From assembly GCF_019898765.1 (NCBI RefSeq), contig NZ_JAIOKB010000007.1, positions 124,001 through 188,000 of the forward strand: DNA of 64,000 bases. Direction: 5' to 3'. The notes below the pieces were generated by a model. It had not been told where the DNA came from, did not search any database, and saw only the letters and a list, made by a program, of their open reading frames with translations. Origin of the DNA: Sphingomonas yunnanensis. Lineage in GTDB: Bacteria; Pseudomonadota; Alphaproteobacteria; Sphingomonadales; Sphingomonadaceae. Positions 17,879-28,515 of the stretch are shown here, piece after piece. Position 1 is the stretch's first letter. Every line of letters starts with the position of its first letter. The position numbers were made by a program, and so were the translations under genes.

Positions 17879-19939
17879 TCACCAGATCTTCACACGGTCC
17901 TTCGGCGCGAGGTACAACTTGTCGCCGGGCTTGACCCCGAAGGCGTCGTACCAGGCGTCGACGTTACGCACGATGCCGTTGACGCGGTAGAAGGCCGGCG
18001 AGTGCGGGTCGGTCAGCAGCCTTGCGCGCAGCGCGCCCTCGCGGATCTTGCTCCGCCACGCCTGGGCGTAGGCGAGGAAGAAGCGCTGATCGCCGGTCAG
18101 CCCGTCGATCACCGGCGCCTTGCCGTGCTCGGCTTGGTAGCGCTGATAGGCCGAATAGGCCGCCTCGATCCCGCCGAGATCGCCGATGTTCTCGCCCAGC
18201 GTCAGCGCGCCCTTCACCTTCACGCCCGGGATCGGCTCATATTGGTCGTATTGGCCGACCAGAAGTCCGGTGCGCTTGGTGAAGGCCTGCCGGGTCGCTG
18301 GCGTCCACCAATTCTCGAACTTGCCCGAGGCGGAGAACTGGCTGCCCTGATCGTCGAAGCCGTGGCCCATCTCGTGACCGATCACCGCGCCGATCGCGCC
18401 GTAGTTCACCGCCACGTCGGCCTTGGGATCGAAGAAGGGCGGCTGCAGGATCGCGGCAGGGAAGGTGATCTGGTTCGCGAGCGGATCGTAGTAAGCGTTC
18501 ACGGTCTGCGGGGTCATGCCCCACAGGCTACGATCGACCGGCTTGGGGAAGCGGCTGAGCTCGAGTTGATGGTCGAACTCGGCCGCGCGCAGGTTGTTGC
18601 CGAGCGGATCGCCGCGCACGACCTTGAGCGCGCCATAGTCGATGTACGTCACAGGATGGCCGGTGCGCGGCTCGAACGCGGCCAGCTTGGCCAGTGCGGC
18701 CTGCTTGGTCGCGGCGTCCATCCAGTTGTTGCCGTCGATCCGCTCGCGATAGGCGCCGCGCAGGTTCTTGATCAGCTCGGCCATCTTGGCCTCGCTCTCG
18801 GGCGGGTAGAAGCGCGCGACATAGACCTTGCCGACCGCCTCGCCCATCGCGCCGTTGACCAGCGCCACGCCGCGCTTCCACCGCGCGCGCTGCTCGGGCT
18901 GGTCGCTCAGCGTCTTGCCGTAGAAGGCGAAGCTCGCCTCGTCGAACGCCTTGGGCAGCACCGCCGCCTGGCTCGACGCGAAGCGGAACTTCATCCAGTC
19001 CTGCCAGCTGCTCACGGGCGTCGCGGCGAAGATCTTGCCGAGTGCGGTCAGCGCGGTGTCATCGCTGACGATCAGCACCGGCTGGTTGCCGTAGCCCGCG
19101 GTCGTCTCCATCGCGGCGAAGTCGAACTCGGGCGCGAGCGCGCGGCGCTGCGCCACCGTCATCGGCTTGAGCATCTTGGCGAGGTCGCGCTGCTCGACCG
19201 GCGACCATTGCACCTTGGCCATCGCGGTCTCGAGCGCGACGATCCGGTCGGCGCGCGCCGCCGCGTCGCCGATCCCGGCGAGCGTCAGCACCTGCTCGAC
19301 ATAGCGGCGGTAGGCGGCGCGATAGGCGTCGTACTTGGCGCCGGGCAGCAGGTAATAGTCGCGCCCGCCCATGCCGAGCGAGCCCTGCCCCCAATTGGCG
19401 ACGTAGCGCGTCGGATCGGACGGGTCAGGCAGCTGGCTGATCTCGACCGGCGAGGCATAGCCGACCGTGGCGAACAAGCGCTGGAGCTGGGCGCGGTCGC
19501 GCGCCGCGTCGATCGTGGCAAAGTAGGGCTTGAGCGGCGCGGTGCCGGCGCGCTCGATCGCGGCCTGGTCCATGAAGCTGGCGTAGAGCGCGCCGATCTG
19601 CGGCGCCGCCGGGCCGATCGCGGCGGGGTCGCTGGTCGCCTCCTCGAGGATGTGGCGGACCTGGAGCTCGGCCTCGTCGCTCAGCACCACCGCGGGGCCG
19701 GCGGACTGGCGGTCGGCCGCGATCGGCGTCGTCTTGTCCCACTGGCCGTTGGCGTAGGTCCAGAAATCGTCGCCGGGCTTCACCGCCGAGTCACGCGCGC
19801 TCAGGTCGACGCCGAACGTGCCGTAGCGCGCGCCGGCCGGAGCGGTCGCGGCGGTCGGCGCGGGCGCCGTCTGCGCCGCCGCTGGCACCGCGGCGAGCGA
19901 GGTAATAAGCGAGAGTCCCAGCAAGATCTTCGAAGTCAT
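17879..19939 (-). CDS. Exported M13 (neprilysin/PepO) family metallopeptidase
   Basis: This 686-residue zinc endopeptidase has a signal peptide (TSKILLGLSLITSLAAVPAA). The zinc-binding motif HEMGH is at 522-526, the third ligand lies in ENIGDLGG (Glu583), and the conserved VNAYY block lies ahead of the catalytic domain. Size and layout are standard for M13. Start ATG 19939 is preferred because a GAGGA site precedes it. Two in-frame ATG codons upstream add only polar residues. The enzyme should degrade oligopeptides in the periplasm. No functional link to its neighbours is evident. Confidence 0.92.
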   Translation of the reverse strand: MTSKILLGLSLITSLAAVPAAAQTAPAPTAATAPAGARYGTFGVDLSARDSAVKPGDDFWTYANGQWDKTTPIAADRQSAGPAVVLSDEAELQVRHILEEATSDPAAIGPAAPQIGALYASFMDQAAIERAGTAPLKPYFATIDAARDRAQLQRLFATVGYASPVEISQLPDPSDPTRYVANWGQGSLGMGGRDYYLLPGAKYDAYRAAYRRYVEQVLTLAGIGDAAARADRIVALETAMAKVQWSPVEQRDLAKMLKPMTVAQRRALAPEFDFAAMETTAGYGNQPVLIVSDDTALTALGKIFAATPVSSWQDWMKFRFASSQAAVLPKAFDEASFAFYGKTLSDQPEQRARWKRGVALVNGAMGEAVGKVYVARFYPPESEAKMAELIKNLRGAYRERIDGNNWMDAATKQAALAKLAAFEPRTGHPVTYIDYGALKVVRGDPLGNNLRAAEFDHQLELSRFPKPVDRSLWGMTPQTVNAYYDPLANQITFPAAILQPPFFDPKADVAVNYGAIGAVIGHEMGHGFDDQGSQFSASGKFENWWTPATRQAFTKRTGLLVGQYDQYEPIPGVKVKGALTLGENIGDLGGIEAAYSAYQRYQAEHGKAPVIDGLTGDQRFFLAYAQAWRSKIREGALRARLLTDPHSPAFYRVNGIVRNVDAWYDAFGVKPGDKLYLAPKDRVKIW

Positions 19940-20086
19940 CGGGGCAGGCGTCCTCATCGAGTCACTGTGTGACACGATTAAGGCACCGCGCTGACACGCG
20001 CAATCGCGCGTCGCCGGCCAGGGTCAGCCGCCGCAAGTTCTTCATCCTGTAGCTGAACCCTCGCGGCCGCGGCTCGTTCGCCGTAC

Positions 20087-21169
20087 GTGGCGCTCGCGAC
20101 CGACCTCCCCCGCCCCGTCGTCTGGCGTCCCCGTCGGCTGCTGATCACGCGCGCCGCGCGCGGCTTCGCTCACGGCCGCGCGATCGCCGCGCGCGCGAGC
20201 GCTGCGGGCGTTGACGTGGTCGAGCTACCGAACGACCGGCTCACGCTCGACCTGCCCGACGACCCGCGTCGCGCCTATGCGGCGGCGAAGGCGACGCTGG
20301 CGGTCACGGTGGCGCCGCCGTCGAAGCGGCGGCTCCAGCCGATCGCGCCGAGTGCGGACTGGCGCGTCGATCTCGCCGAGGGCTGTCCGGCGCATTGCAG
20401 CTACTGCTATCTCGCCGGCTCGCTCCAAGGGCCACCGATCACCCGCGTCTACGCCAACCTCGAGGAGATATTGGCGGTGCTGCCCGACCATCTCGGGCGC
20501 GGCACCGTGACCTCGCGCCAGCGCGCCCGCGCCGGTGAGGGCACCACCTTCGAGGCGTCCTGCTACACCGACCCGCTCGCGCTGGAGCCGCTGACCGGCT
20601 CGCTCTCGGCCGCGATCGCCTGGTTCGGGCGCTGGCAGGCCGAGGCGCAGCTGCGCTTCACCACCAAGTTCGCCGATGTCGCACCGTTGCTCGCGCTCGA
20701 CCACGGCGGCCGCACGCGGATGCGGGCCTCGATCAACCCGCCCGCCTTCGCGCGCTTCGAGGGCGGCACCGCGCCGGTCGCGGCGCGGCTGCGGGCGCTG
20801 CGGCAGATGGCGGACGCGGGCTATCCCGTCGGTCTGACGGTCGCGCCGATCATCGCCGCTCCCGGCTGGGAGAGCGCCTATGGCACGCTGATCGACGACT
20901 GCGCCGCCGCACTGGCCGACACGCCCGGGCTCGACCTGACGGTCGAGCTGATCACGCACCGCTACACCGCCACGTCGCGCGCGGTGCTGGAGAGCTGGTA
21001 CCCCGGCTCGTCGCTCGACATGAGCGGGCGGGACCGCGCCACCAAGCGGACCAAGTTCGGCGGCGAGAAGCAGGTGTACGACGCGGCGACGATGCGCGCG
21101 CTACGGGCTTTCTTCGAGGCGCGGCTGGCGGCGGCACTCCCCGCGGCGCGGCTGCTCTACTGGACATGA
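20087..21169 (+). CDS. Spore-photoproduct-lyase-like (SPL family) radical SAM protein
   Basis: This 360-residue protein carries the radical-SAM cluster motif GCPAHCSYCYLAG with Cys100, Cys104 and Cys107 (C-x3-C-x2-C). The surrounding sequence, DWRVDLAEGC and YTDPLALEPLTG, is that of the SPL-like family. Spore photoproduct lyase reverses UV thymine dimers in spore formers. The homologues in non-sporulating proteobacteria have no settled role. The start is GTG 20087. The gene overlaps the phosphoesterase gene by four bases (ATGA), so the two products are probably made together. DNA repair is a family-based guess only. Confidence 0.85.
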   Translation: MALATDLPRPVVWRPRRLLITRAARGFAHGRAIAARASAAGVDVVELPNDRLTLDLPDDPRRAYAAAKATLAVTVAPPSKRRLQPIAPSADWRVDLAEGCPAHCSYCYLAGSLQGPPITRVYANLEEILAVLPDHLGRGTVTSRQRARAGEGTTFEASCYTDPLALEPLTGSLSAAIAWFGRWQAEAQLRFTTKFADVAPLLALDHGGRTRMRASINPPAFARFEGGTAPVAARLRALRQMADAGYPVGLTVAPIIAAPGWESAYGTLIDDCAAALADTPGLDLTVELITHRYTATSRAVLESWYPGSSLDMSGRDRATKRTKFGGEKQVYDAATMRALRAFFEARLAAALPAARLLYWT

Positions 21170-21678
21170 CGGTCTGGTTCACCGCCGACACGCATCTCGG
21201 CGACCATCGCACGATCAACATCTGGCGCCGCCCCTTCCCCGACGTCGGGGCGATGGACGCGCTGCTCGTCGAGCGCTGGAACGCCACGGTCGCTCCAGAG
21301 GACACGGTCTGGCATCTCGGCGACGTCGCGCGCCGCGCCGACGCGGTCGCGCCGCTGCTGGCGCGGCTGAACGGCACCAAGCACCTGCTGCGCGGCAACA
21401 ACGATCCCCCGGCGACGCTCGGCGCTCTGGGCTGGGCGAGCGTCGGTGATTATGCCGAGATCGAGCTCGAGGGACGGCGGCTGGTGCTCGGCCATTACCC
21501 GTTCCGCAGCTGGAACGGACAGCACCGCGGCGCCATCAACCTGCACGGTCACAGCCATGGCCGGCTCGCGCCGATGAAGCGGCAATATGACGTGGGGGTC
21601 GACGTGCACGAGTTCGCGCCCGTCTCGCTGGATCAGCTGCTCGCCACCACCCCGACGCGCATGGGCGAGCGGGCGTGA
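21166..21678 (+). CDS. Calcineurin-like metallophosphoesterase
   Basis: The 170-residue product has all five metallophosphoesterase blocks: ADTHLGD at 7-13, GDVAR near 50, GNND near 77, the isolated GH in LVLGHYPF, and HGHSHG near 122. The size and DTHLGDHR start match the small YfcE-like/phage-type group that hydrolyses phosphodiesters or nucleotides. The start codon overlaps the stop of the radical SAM gene. With no signal peptide it is cytosolic. Its substrate is unknown. Coupling to an SPL-like enzyme suggests a nucleic-acid or nucleotide role. Confidence 0.9.
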   Translation: MTVWFTADTHLGDHRTINIWRRPFPDVGAMDALLVERWNATVAPEDTVWHLGDVARRADAVAPLLARLNGTKHLLRGNNDPPATLGALGWASVGDYAEIELEGRRLVLGHYPFRSWNGQHRGAINLHGHSHGRLAPMKRQYDVGVDVHEFAPVSLDQLLATTPTRMGERA

Positions 21679-21705
21679 CGTCGTCGCGCCACGCCCACCG
21701 TCCGC

Positions 21706-24156
21706 TCAGAAATCGAGCCGCACTGTCGCCGACACCGTGCGGCCATTCAGCACCCGTGCGCGCAGGATCCCGCTCGTCGGGATCGCCACGTCGTCGAAGG
21801 CGGTGATCGCCGCGACGTCGAACAGGTTGCTCGCGTTCAGTCCGAGCGATAGCCGCTCCGCCGCGCGGACCTGCACGAACGCGTTGGTGGTGACATAGCC
21901 TGGCACGCGCAGCAGGTTGTTGTCCTGCGCGTAACTGCCCGTGGTGCCGATGAATATCGCGCCCAGGCTGAACCGCTCGGTGACGAGCTGCGGGGTCGCC
22001 TGGAAGGTCAGCTTGGCCTGGTGGCGCGGGATGTTGCCCTCGAAGCGCGGGTTGACCGCGTCACGCGTGATCTCGGCGTGCGTCAGCGTCGCGCCGCCGT
22101 TGAGCGCGAAGATGCCGTGCCGCACGCCGCCCTCGATCTCGATGCCGTGCGCCCGATAGTCGCGCTCGATCGGCTCGGTTGTCACCTGATTGACGTTGCT
22201 GTCCTGGGCCGCGGCCCAGAAGCCGGTGGCGTTGAAGGTCAGCCCGTCCTGGCGGAACTTGGCACCGACTTCCGCCTGGCGCACCGGATCGTAGGCGGCC
22301 CGTGGGAGGGTCAGCGTCCCCGTCGCCGAGTCGACGATCGGGCTGAACAGCAGGCGATCGGCGTTGGCGCGCGCGCCGCGGCTGTAGCGGGCGAACAGCG
22401 CGAACGGCTCGGCGACCCGCCAGTTGATCCCGGTCGAGTAGGACAGGTAATGGTAGCGATAGCCGAGCGGCGCGGGCGCGTTGATCGGGGTGAAGCCCAC
22501 CTGGGTCTCGGGCGCGGAGATGACGCCGTTCCCGTCCATGTCGCGCGTCACGGTGCCGACGCGTCCGCCGCCGAGATCCGAACCGTATAGGCGGCCGCTG
22601 GCGCTGCCGGAATCGTAGCGGAGGCTCGCGCCGAGCGCGACCGCGCCGACGTGATAGTTGGCCGAGGCGAAGGGGGCGTTGACCGCATAATCCAGGTCCA
22701 TGCTGCGCCGCCGTTTGCCGGGCAGCAGGGTGAACTGGTAGGCGAGCACGCCCTTGTCGGTCAGTCGCGCGCCGCCGGCGGTGCTGACGTCGATCAGCGC
22801 CGCCTGGCCGTCGCCGCGCACGTCGGAGAGCATCGTGCTCCACAAGATGTCGCGATCGAGCGTCTGGCGCGCGGCGTAGAAGCCGCCGGTGAGCGTCAGC
22901 TCGCCGTCGCCGAGGCTCAAGACGCGGCTCGCCCGCGTGTCGCTGGTGACATTGCCATAGTCGCGGACGCGCGAGTCGATGACGCTGAGCAGCCCGATCA
23001 GCCCGTTGCCGTTCAGATGGTTCACGTCGACGATCGGCTGCCCGGCGTTCGGACCGGTGGCATAGGACAAGTGCCCGCCGTCGCCGGCCAGGCCGGTCAC
23101 GCGCGCGGCCGGTAGGAACTGGGTCGCGAAGGGGCTTACCAGCGCGCCCGAGACGCCGCTGACACGGAAGCGCTCAGTGACGGTCCAGTCGGCGACGTCG
23201 ATCTGCGCCTCCAGGCCGCCGCTCAGCGAGCGCGTGCGCTGTCCGTCGCCGATGTCGTGCACGACCGGTCGGTTGCCACCGTCTAGGACAAGGACGTCGC
23301 GGACCGAGCGCGACAGCAGCACGCCCGAGCTGACGTCGAAGCCCGCCACCGCGCGCGGCGCCGGATGCCGCTCGAACCCGGTCGCGCGCATCGGCACGAC
23401 GTCGTAGAAAGGTGCGCGATCGTCGAGATACTTACCGTATAACCGCACGTAGCCGCCCTGAAACGTCTTGGTGAGGTTGACCTTGACCTGCCCGCCGTGC
23501 TGCGCGTCATAGCCAGCGGTGCGCGGCCCCTCGCCGCGGCGGTAGAAGCCGCCGACATGGTAGCGCCACGTCTCGCCGAGTTGCCCGCCCTGGTCGGCGT
23601 CGATCCGATAATGGTCATAGTCGAGCCCGGCGGTCAGCGCCACCGCCCCGCCCGCGGTCTCGCCGGTCTTGGAGAGGAAGTTGATGACCCCGCCCGGCGA
23701 GTTGGACGCGAAGGTTGAGGCCGAGCCGCCGCGGATCACCTCGACCTGGGCGAGATTGAGGTCGGCGCGCACCAGCCCGTCCGAGCCGAGCCCCTGCATG
23801 TCGCCGAACTCGAGCACGGGCAGGCCATCCTCCTGCAGCTGGACGAACTTGATCCCCGACGAGGCGAGCGGCAGGCCGCGCACGCTGAGGCTGATCAGCC
23901 CCTCTCCCGTCGACGACTCGGACCGGATCCCGGGAATGTCGCGGAGCAGGTCGCCGATCGAGCGCGGCGCCAGCTTCTCGATGTCGGCCTCCCTGAGGCT
24001 ACTGGTCGAGGTGGCGCTGTCGAGCCGGTCGCGCCCCTTGGCGACGCCGGTGGTGACCGTGTCCGACGACGGTGCGCTCGGCGGTTCGCTGGCGTCCGTC
24101 ATCGGCGCGACGAGTGCGGTAGACGACATCGCTGCCGCCAGGAAAATCGAGATCAA
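21706..24156 (-). CDS. TonB-dependent outer-membrane receptor
   Basis: This protein of about 816 residues has a signal sequence and a plug domain (LAPRSIGDLLRDIPGIRSES, then VRGLPLASSG and VEVIRGGSASTFASNSPGGV). A long beta-barrel follows, ending in an aromatic residue (ATVRLDF), as outer-membrane porin-like barrels do. The barrel segments look FecA/siderophore-like, but substrate cannot be read. I set the start at TTG 24156 because GGGGGGTGA lies 4 bases upstream. A TTG five codons earlier is the alternative. No FecI/FecR pair is nearby, so it may be controlled by a distant regulator. Confidence 0.88.
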   Translation of the reverse strand: MISIFLAAAMSSTALVAPMTDASEPPSAPSSDTVTTGVAKGRDRLDSATSTSSLREADIEKLAPRSIGDLLRDIPGIRSESSTGEGLISLSVRGLPLASSGIKFVQLQEDGLPVLEFGDMQGLGSDGLVRADLNLAQVEVIRGGSASTFASNSPGGVINFLSKTGETAGGAVALTAGLDYDHYRIDADQGGQLGETWRYHVGGFYRRGEGPRTAGYDAQHGGQVKVNLTKTFQGGYVRLYGKYLDDRAPFYDVVPMRATGFERHPAPRAVAGFDVSSGVLLSRSVRDVLVLDGGNRPVVHDIGDGQRTRSLSGGLEAQIDVADWTVTERFRVSGVSGALVSPFATQFLPAARVTGLAGDGGHLSYATGPNAGQPIVDVNHLNGNGLIGLLSVIDSRVRDYGNVTSDTRASRVLSLGDGELTLTGGFYAARQTLDRDILWSTMLSDVRGDGQAALIDVSTAGGARLTDKGVLAYQFTLLPGKRRRSMDLDYAVNAPFASANYHVGAVALGASLRYDSGSASGRLYGSDLGGGRVGTVTRDMDGNGVISAPETQVGFTPINAPAPLGYRYHYLSYSTGINWRVAEPFALFARYSRGARANADRLLFSPIVDSATGTLTLPRAAYDPVRQAEVGAKFRQDGLTFNATGFWAAAQDSNVNQVTTEPIERDYRAHGIEIEGGVRHGIFALNGGATLTHAEITRDAVNPRFEGNIPRHQAKLTFQATPQLVTERFSLGAIFIGTTGSYAQDNNLLRVPGYVTTNAFVQVRAAERLSLGLNASNLFDVAAITAFDDVAIPTSGILRARVLNGRTVSATVRLDF

Positions 24157-24457
24157 TGTGTCACCCCCCAAGGACGACGAGGGATCGCCGTCGGTCGGGG
24201 CGGATAGGGTTAGGCGAAGTGCAGCCTCAATCGCGGGCGTGACGCATTACGGCGAGGACGTGCCGGCGGAGCAGTCCGGGCGGACGCGCCCTCTTCCAAC
24301 CTAACGATCTGATTCGGCTATGTTGCGCGACGTCCTTCCGATCCACGGAGCGGTTCCGGCGGCGCCGTCACTCACCATCGCGGGTCAGTCTCTCGGCGCT
24401 CAAGGCAACCTCGCAACCCGCGGGCATGCACCTTATCTACGTGCCAACGGAGGTTGC

Positions 24458-24907
24458 ATGACGAACTATCGCAAGACCGAAGAGGCGATCGCGCGGCTCA
24501 CGCCGGAACAGTATCGCGTCACCCAGCAGAGCGGCACCGAGCGGCCGGGCACCGGAGAGCTGCTCTACAACAAGGAGCCCGGCATCTACGTCGACGTGGT
24601 CTCGGGCGAGCCGCTGTTCGCCAGCGCGGACAAATATGAATCGGGCTGCGGCTGGCCCAGCTTCACCAAGCCGGTCGAGCCCGCCAATGTCGCCGAGCTG
24701 GTCGACCGCTCGCATTTCATGACTCGCACCGAGGTGCGCTCTGCAAACGGTGACAGCCATCTCGGACACGTCTTCGACGACGGTCCGCGCGATCGCGGCG
24801 GGCTGCGCTATTGCATCAACTCGGCCTCGCTCCGCTTCGTCCACCGCGACGATATGGAGGCCGAGGGCTATGGTGCCTATCTGCCCCAGGTCGAGGACGC
24901 CCGCTGA
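24458..24907 (+). CDS. msrB: Peptide-methionine (R)-S-oxide reductase, zinc-less type
   Basis: This 149-residue enzyme reduces methionine-R-sulfoxide in proteins. The catalytic Cys119 is in [11 protein letters not shown], and Cys64 in GCGWPSF is a likely resolving cysteine. The zinc-binding CxxC pairs of form-1 MsrB are absent ([13 protein letters not shown] stands where the first would be), so it is the zinc-free form. Start ATG 24458 follows CGGAGG at ideal spacing. An upstream in-frame extension lacks coding character. There is no signal peptide, so it is cytosolic. It stands alone between a divergent receptor gene and a convergent bestrophin gene. Confidence 0.93.
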   Translation: MTNYRKTEEAIARLTPEQYRVTQQSGTERPGTGELLYNKEPGIYVDVVSGEPLFASADKYESGCGWPSFTKPVEPANVAELVDRSHFMTRTEVRSANGDSHLGHVFDDGPRDRGGLRYCINSASLRFVHRDDMEAEGYGAYLPQVEDAR

Positions 24908-24926
24908 CGCTCGCGCGGCGGCTCGC

Positions 24927-25811
24927 TCACCACAGCACGCCGTTGTCGGGCTTCATCGGCTCGGGCGCGTCCTCGCCGATGGACTGAAGCAGGTCGATCT
25001 CGATCGTGCGGCACATCGCCGTGAGCGGCAGGTCGTGGACGGTGTTGGCGAAGGGGTCGACGAGGTCGTCACCGATCGCCAACACCGCCAGGAACATCAG
25101 CCCGGCCACGGTCGAGCCCAGCGGCGTGGCAAAGCCCAAGGTCTCCACCAGCCCGATCGGCAGCAGGATGCAGAACAGGTGCGTGAAAACCATCGGGAAG
25201 AAGCGGTATTGATTGGGTAATGGGGTATTCTTGAGGCGCTCCATGCCGCCCTGGGCGTTGGCGATGTCGATCAGCACGCCCTCGATCGAGGCCTGCTGGA
25301 TCGTGTCGATCCAGCCGTTCTCGCGCGCGAGATTGACGCGCCGGCCGGTGCCATCGACGATCCCGTTGGCGATGTTGGTGCGCGACAGTGCGAAATCGGC
25401 CTCGCCCTTGGAGAGGAAGCGCAGCACCTCGTCGTCGGCCTTCTGCTTACGCAACTGGCATCGCAGTGCGTTCACATAGGCGATCTGGCGCAGCACGATC
25501 GTCCGCTTCATATCGCGCGCCTCGGTGTCGGGCAGATAGTTGCGCGCCTGACGCGCGAGGTTGCGGCTGGCATTGATCATCAGCCCCCACAGCGACCGCC
25601 CCTCCCACCAGCGCTGATAGGCCGAGTTGCTGCGGAAACCGAGGAACAGCGCCAAGGCCGAGCCGAACAAGGTCAGCGGCAGTTCGGGTGCCCTGAATGG
25701 CAGGACGTAATAGGTCACGGTGACGATCACGTCCCAGACGAACAGCAGCGTCAGCGGCTTCCAGACTTCGCGGACGATCTGAGTGAGACGAGGAACAGCG
25801 GTGACGATCAT
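24927..25811 (-). CDS. Bestrophin family (UPF0187) membrane channel
   Basis: This 294-residue protein matches bacterial bestrophins, pentameric anion or cation channels of the inner membrane. Visible features are the N-terminal amphipathic start, the block LGFRSNSAYQRWWEGR, transmembrane helices near 22-42, 48-60, 210-230 and 236-255, and the DPFANTVHDLPL block near the C terminus. It converges with msrB, leaving 19 bases between the stops. The physiological ion cannot be told from sequence. Confidence 0.9.
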   Translation of the reverse strand: MIVTAVPRLTQIVREVWKPLTLLFVWDVIVTVTYYVLPFRAPELPLTLFGSALALFLGFRSNSAYQRWWEGRSLWGLMINASRNLARQARNYLPDTEARDMKRTIVLRQIAYVNALRCQLRKQKADDEVLRFLSKGEADFALSRTNIANGIVDGTGRRVNLARENGWIDTIQQASIEGVLIDIANAQGGMERLKNTPLPNQYRFFPMVFTHLFCILLPIGLVETLGFATPLGSTVAGLMFLAVLAIGDDLVDPFANTVHDLPLTAMCRTIEIDLLQSIGEDAPEPMKPDNGVLW

Positions 25812-25908
25812 GCGCCGCTAACGCGTGTTCGGCGAGGCCGTTGCACGTACGAAACCAAATGTTACAGAGTCATATGAAGACGAGAACCGCAGCCTGTAGG
25901 CGGCACCC

Positions 25909-25986
25909 GTGCTCCGGCGAACGCCGGAGCTAAGGGTTGGGGCGCGGGTGTTGGCGGGCGCTGGGCTCCTGCGTTCGCGGGAGCAC
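25909..25986. repeat. Palindromic intergenic repeat, family C (copy 1)
   Basis: GTGCTCCGGCGAACGCCGGAGC opens the element (inner hairpin CTCCGGCG/CGCCGGAG), and CTCCTGCGTTCGCGGGAGCAC closes it. The outer ends GTGCTCC and GGGAGCAC pair. Related copies are at 34266-34344 and, as a half-element, at 42843-42872. Confidence 0.75.
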
Positions 25987-25992
25987 GTGCCC

Positions 25993-27039
25993 TCACCCCA
26001 CCAGCGCGCGGTCACGCAAGCCGCGCCAGACGCGAACCGCCTGCACCGTCTCGGCGACGTCGTGGACGCGCAGCAGCTGCACCCCCGCCTCCGCTCCCTT
26101 GAGCGCCAGCGCGACCGATCCGCCGAGCCGCTGCTCCACCGGCGCCTCGTTGCTGAGCGCACCGATCAGCCGCTTGCGGCTCGCGCCCAACATGACCGCG
26201 CAGCCGAGGCCGTGGAACATCGCCAGGCCGTTCAGCAGCGCGAGATTGTCCGACAGCGACTTGCCGAAGCCGATGCCGGGGTCGACGATGACACGCGCGC
26301 GCTCGACCCCAGCGGCCACCACCGCTTCCACCCGCGCCTCGAGCCAGTCGAACACCTCCCCGACCACGTCGTCGTAGGTCACGCGCGCGTGACCGCCGCC
26401 CTTGGGATCAGGCGAGTGCATCAGGATCACGGGCGCCGCGCTACGCACCACCAGGGGGAGCGCGCGCTCGTCCCACAGCAACGCCGAGACGTCGTTGACG
26501 ATCCTCGCCCCGGCGGCGAGCGCGGCCTCCATCACCGGCGCCTTGCGCGTGTCGACCGAGACCAAAGCGCCCGCGCGCGCGAGCCGCTCGACTACCGGCG
26601 CGACGCGGCGCGCCTCGTCCTCCTCCCAGACGAGCGCGGCGCCGGGGCGCGTCGACTCGCCGCCGACGTCGATCAGCGCGGCGCCTGCCCCGGCCATCGC
26701 CATGCCCGCCGCGGCCGCGGCCGCGGGGTCATCCAGGTGAGCGCCGCCGTCAGAGAAGCTGTCCGGCGTGACGTTGAGGATCGCGGCGACCTGCGGCTGG
26801 TCGAGCCGCAGCACGCGCTCACCCAGAGCGAGCGGCGCGCGCGGCGACGTGCAGCGCGCGTGCAGCAGCGCGGCGCGTTCGCCGAGCTGCGGGATTTCGG
26901 CGACAGGGACGATGTGGCGCGCGCCGTCGCCGCTCACCTCATAGGCGGCGAACCACTGCAGCCCACCGGCGAGCCGCGCCACCGTCCCGCCGGGGTAAGC
27001 GAAGGGCGCGTCGACGAAGTGGACGGGGCGGAGGCGCAT
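25993..27039 (-). CDS. folP: Dihydropteroate synthase
   Basis: This 348-residue enzyme joins 4-aminobenzoate to dihydropterin pyrophosphate in folate synthesis. The signature ILNVTPDSFSDGG is near residues 86-98, GGESTRPGA near 126, and VDPGIGFGKS and GASRKR follow in the usual order. The protein is longer than most FolP (about 280 residues) because of an 80-residue N-terminal segment ahead of the barrel. This extension is seen in related alphaproteobacterial FolP proteins. The gene lies 160 bases beyond the ccrM 3' end in the same orientation. A family A half-palindrome lies in that gap. Confidence 0.92.
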   Translation of the reverse strand: MRLRPVHFVDAPFAYPGGTVARLAGGLQWFAAYEVSGDGARHIVPVAEIPQLGERAALLHARCTSPRAPLALGERVLRLDQPQVAAILNVTPDSFSDGGAHLDDPAAAAAAGMAMAGAGAALIDVGGESTRPGAALVWEEDEARRVAPVVERLARAGALVSVDTRKAPVMEAALAAGARIVNDVSALLWDERALPLVVRSAAPVILMHSPDPKGGGHARVTYDDVVGEVFDWLEARVEAVVAAGVERARVIVDPGIGFGKSLSDNLALLNGLAMFHGLGCAVMLGASRKRLIGALSNEAPVEQRLGGSVALALKGAEAGVQLLRVHDVAETVQAVRVWRGLRDRALVG

Positions 27040-27202
27040 CGGACGGACCTTCTGCTGGGCGGGTGCGGCCTGCTAGCGCGGTTCGGAGCGACGCCCAAGC
27101 GCGGCTAGTGACAGAGCCGACGGTTCCGCAGGATTGCCGACATCCCACTGCCCCTCTCCCGCAAGGGGAGGATCAGCGATCCCGTGTTGGACGGCGAACG
27201 AC

Positions 27203-28336
<1,134 letters not shown>

Positions 28337-28403
28337 TCAGCTCCCCTTTGCCCGCGCAAGAGGCCGCCGAAACACCGTTCCGTCAAGCCGGCTTTTACCA
28401 CGC

Positions 28404-28515
28404 GACTCGCGGACCAAAGCCGAGTCGCTAGCGGAACAAGATGAGTCCACATCCATATGTTGAGTCGTCGGCGGCGGCGTTGACTCGATATATGGTGGTG
28501 TGACGGAAAAGACTC
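28404..28515. promoter_or_regulatory. GANTC methylation-site cluster upstream of ccrM
   Basis: Six GANTC sites fall within 112 bases: GACTC at 28404, GAGTC at 28422, 28443 and 28462, and GACTC at 28482 and 28511. The last overlaps the 3' end of rnhB. The stretch is also AT-richer than its surroundings (ATCCATATG, ATATATGG) and must hold the ccrM promoter. In Caulobacter, GANTC methylation in the ccrM promoter lowers its expression. The site density here points to the same control. Confidence 0.75.

Noticed and set aside
24308-24457. Possible SAM-type riboswitch in the msrB leader (GGCAACC and GTGCCAAC seen)
   Set aside because: The short matches do not come with the paired helices of SAM-I, SAM-II or SAM/SAH classes, and I could not fold a consistent structure.
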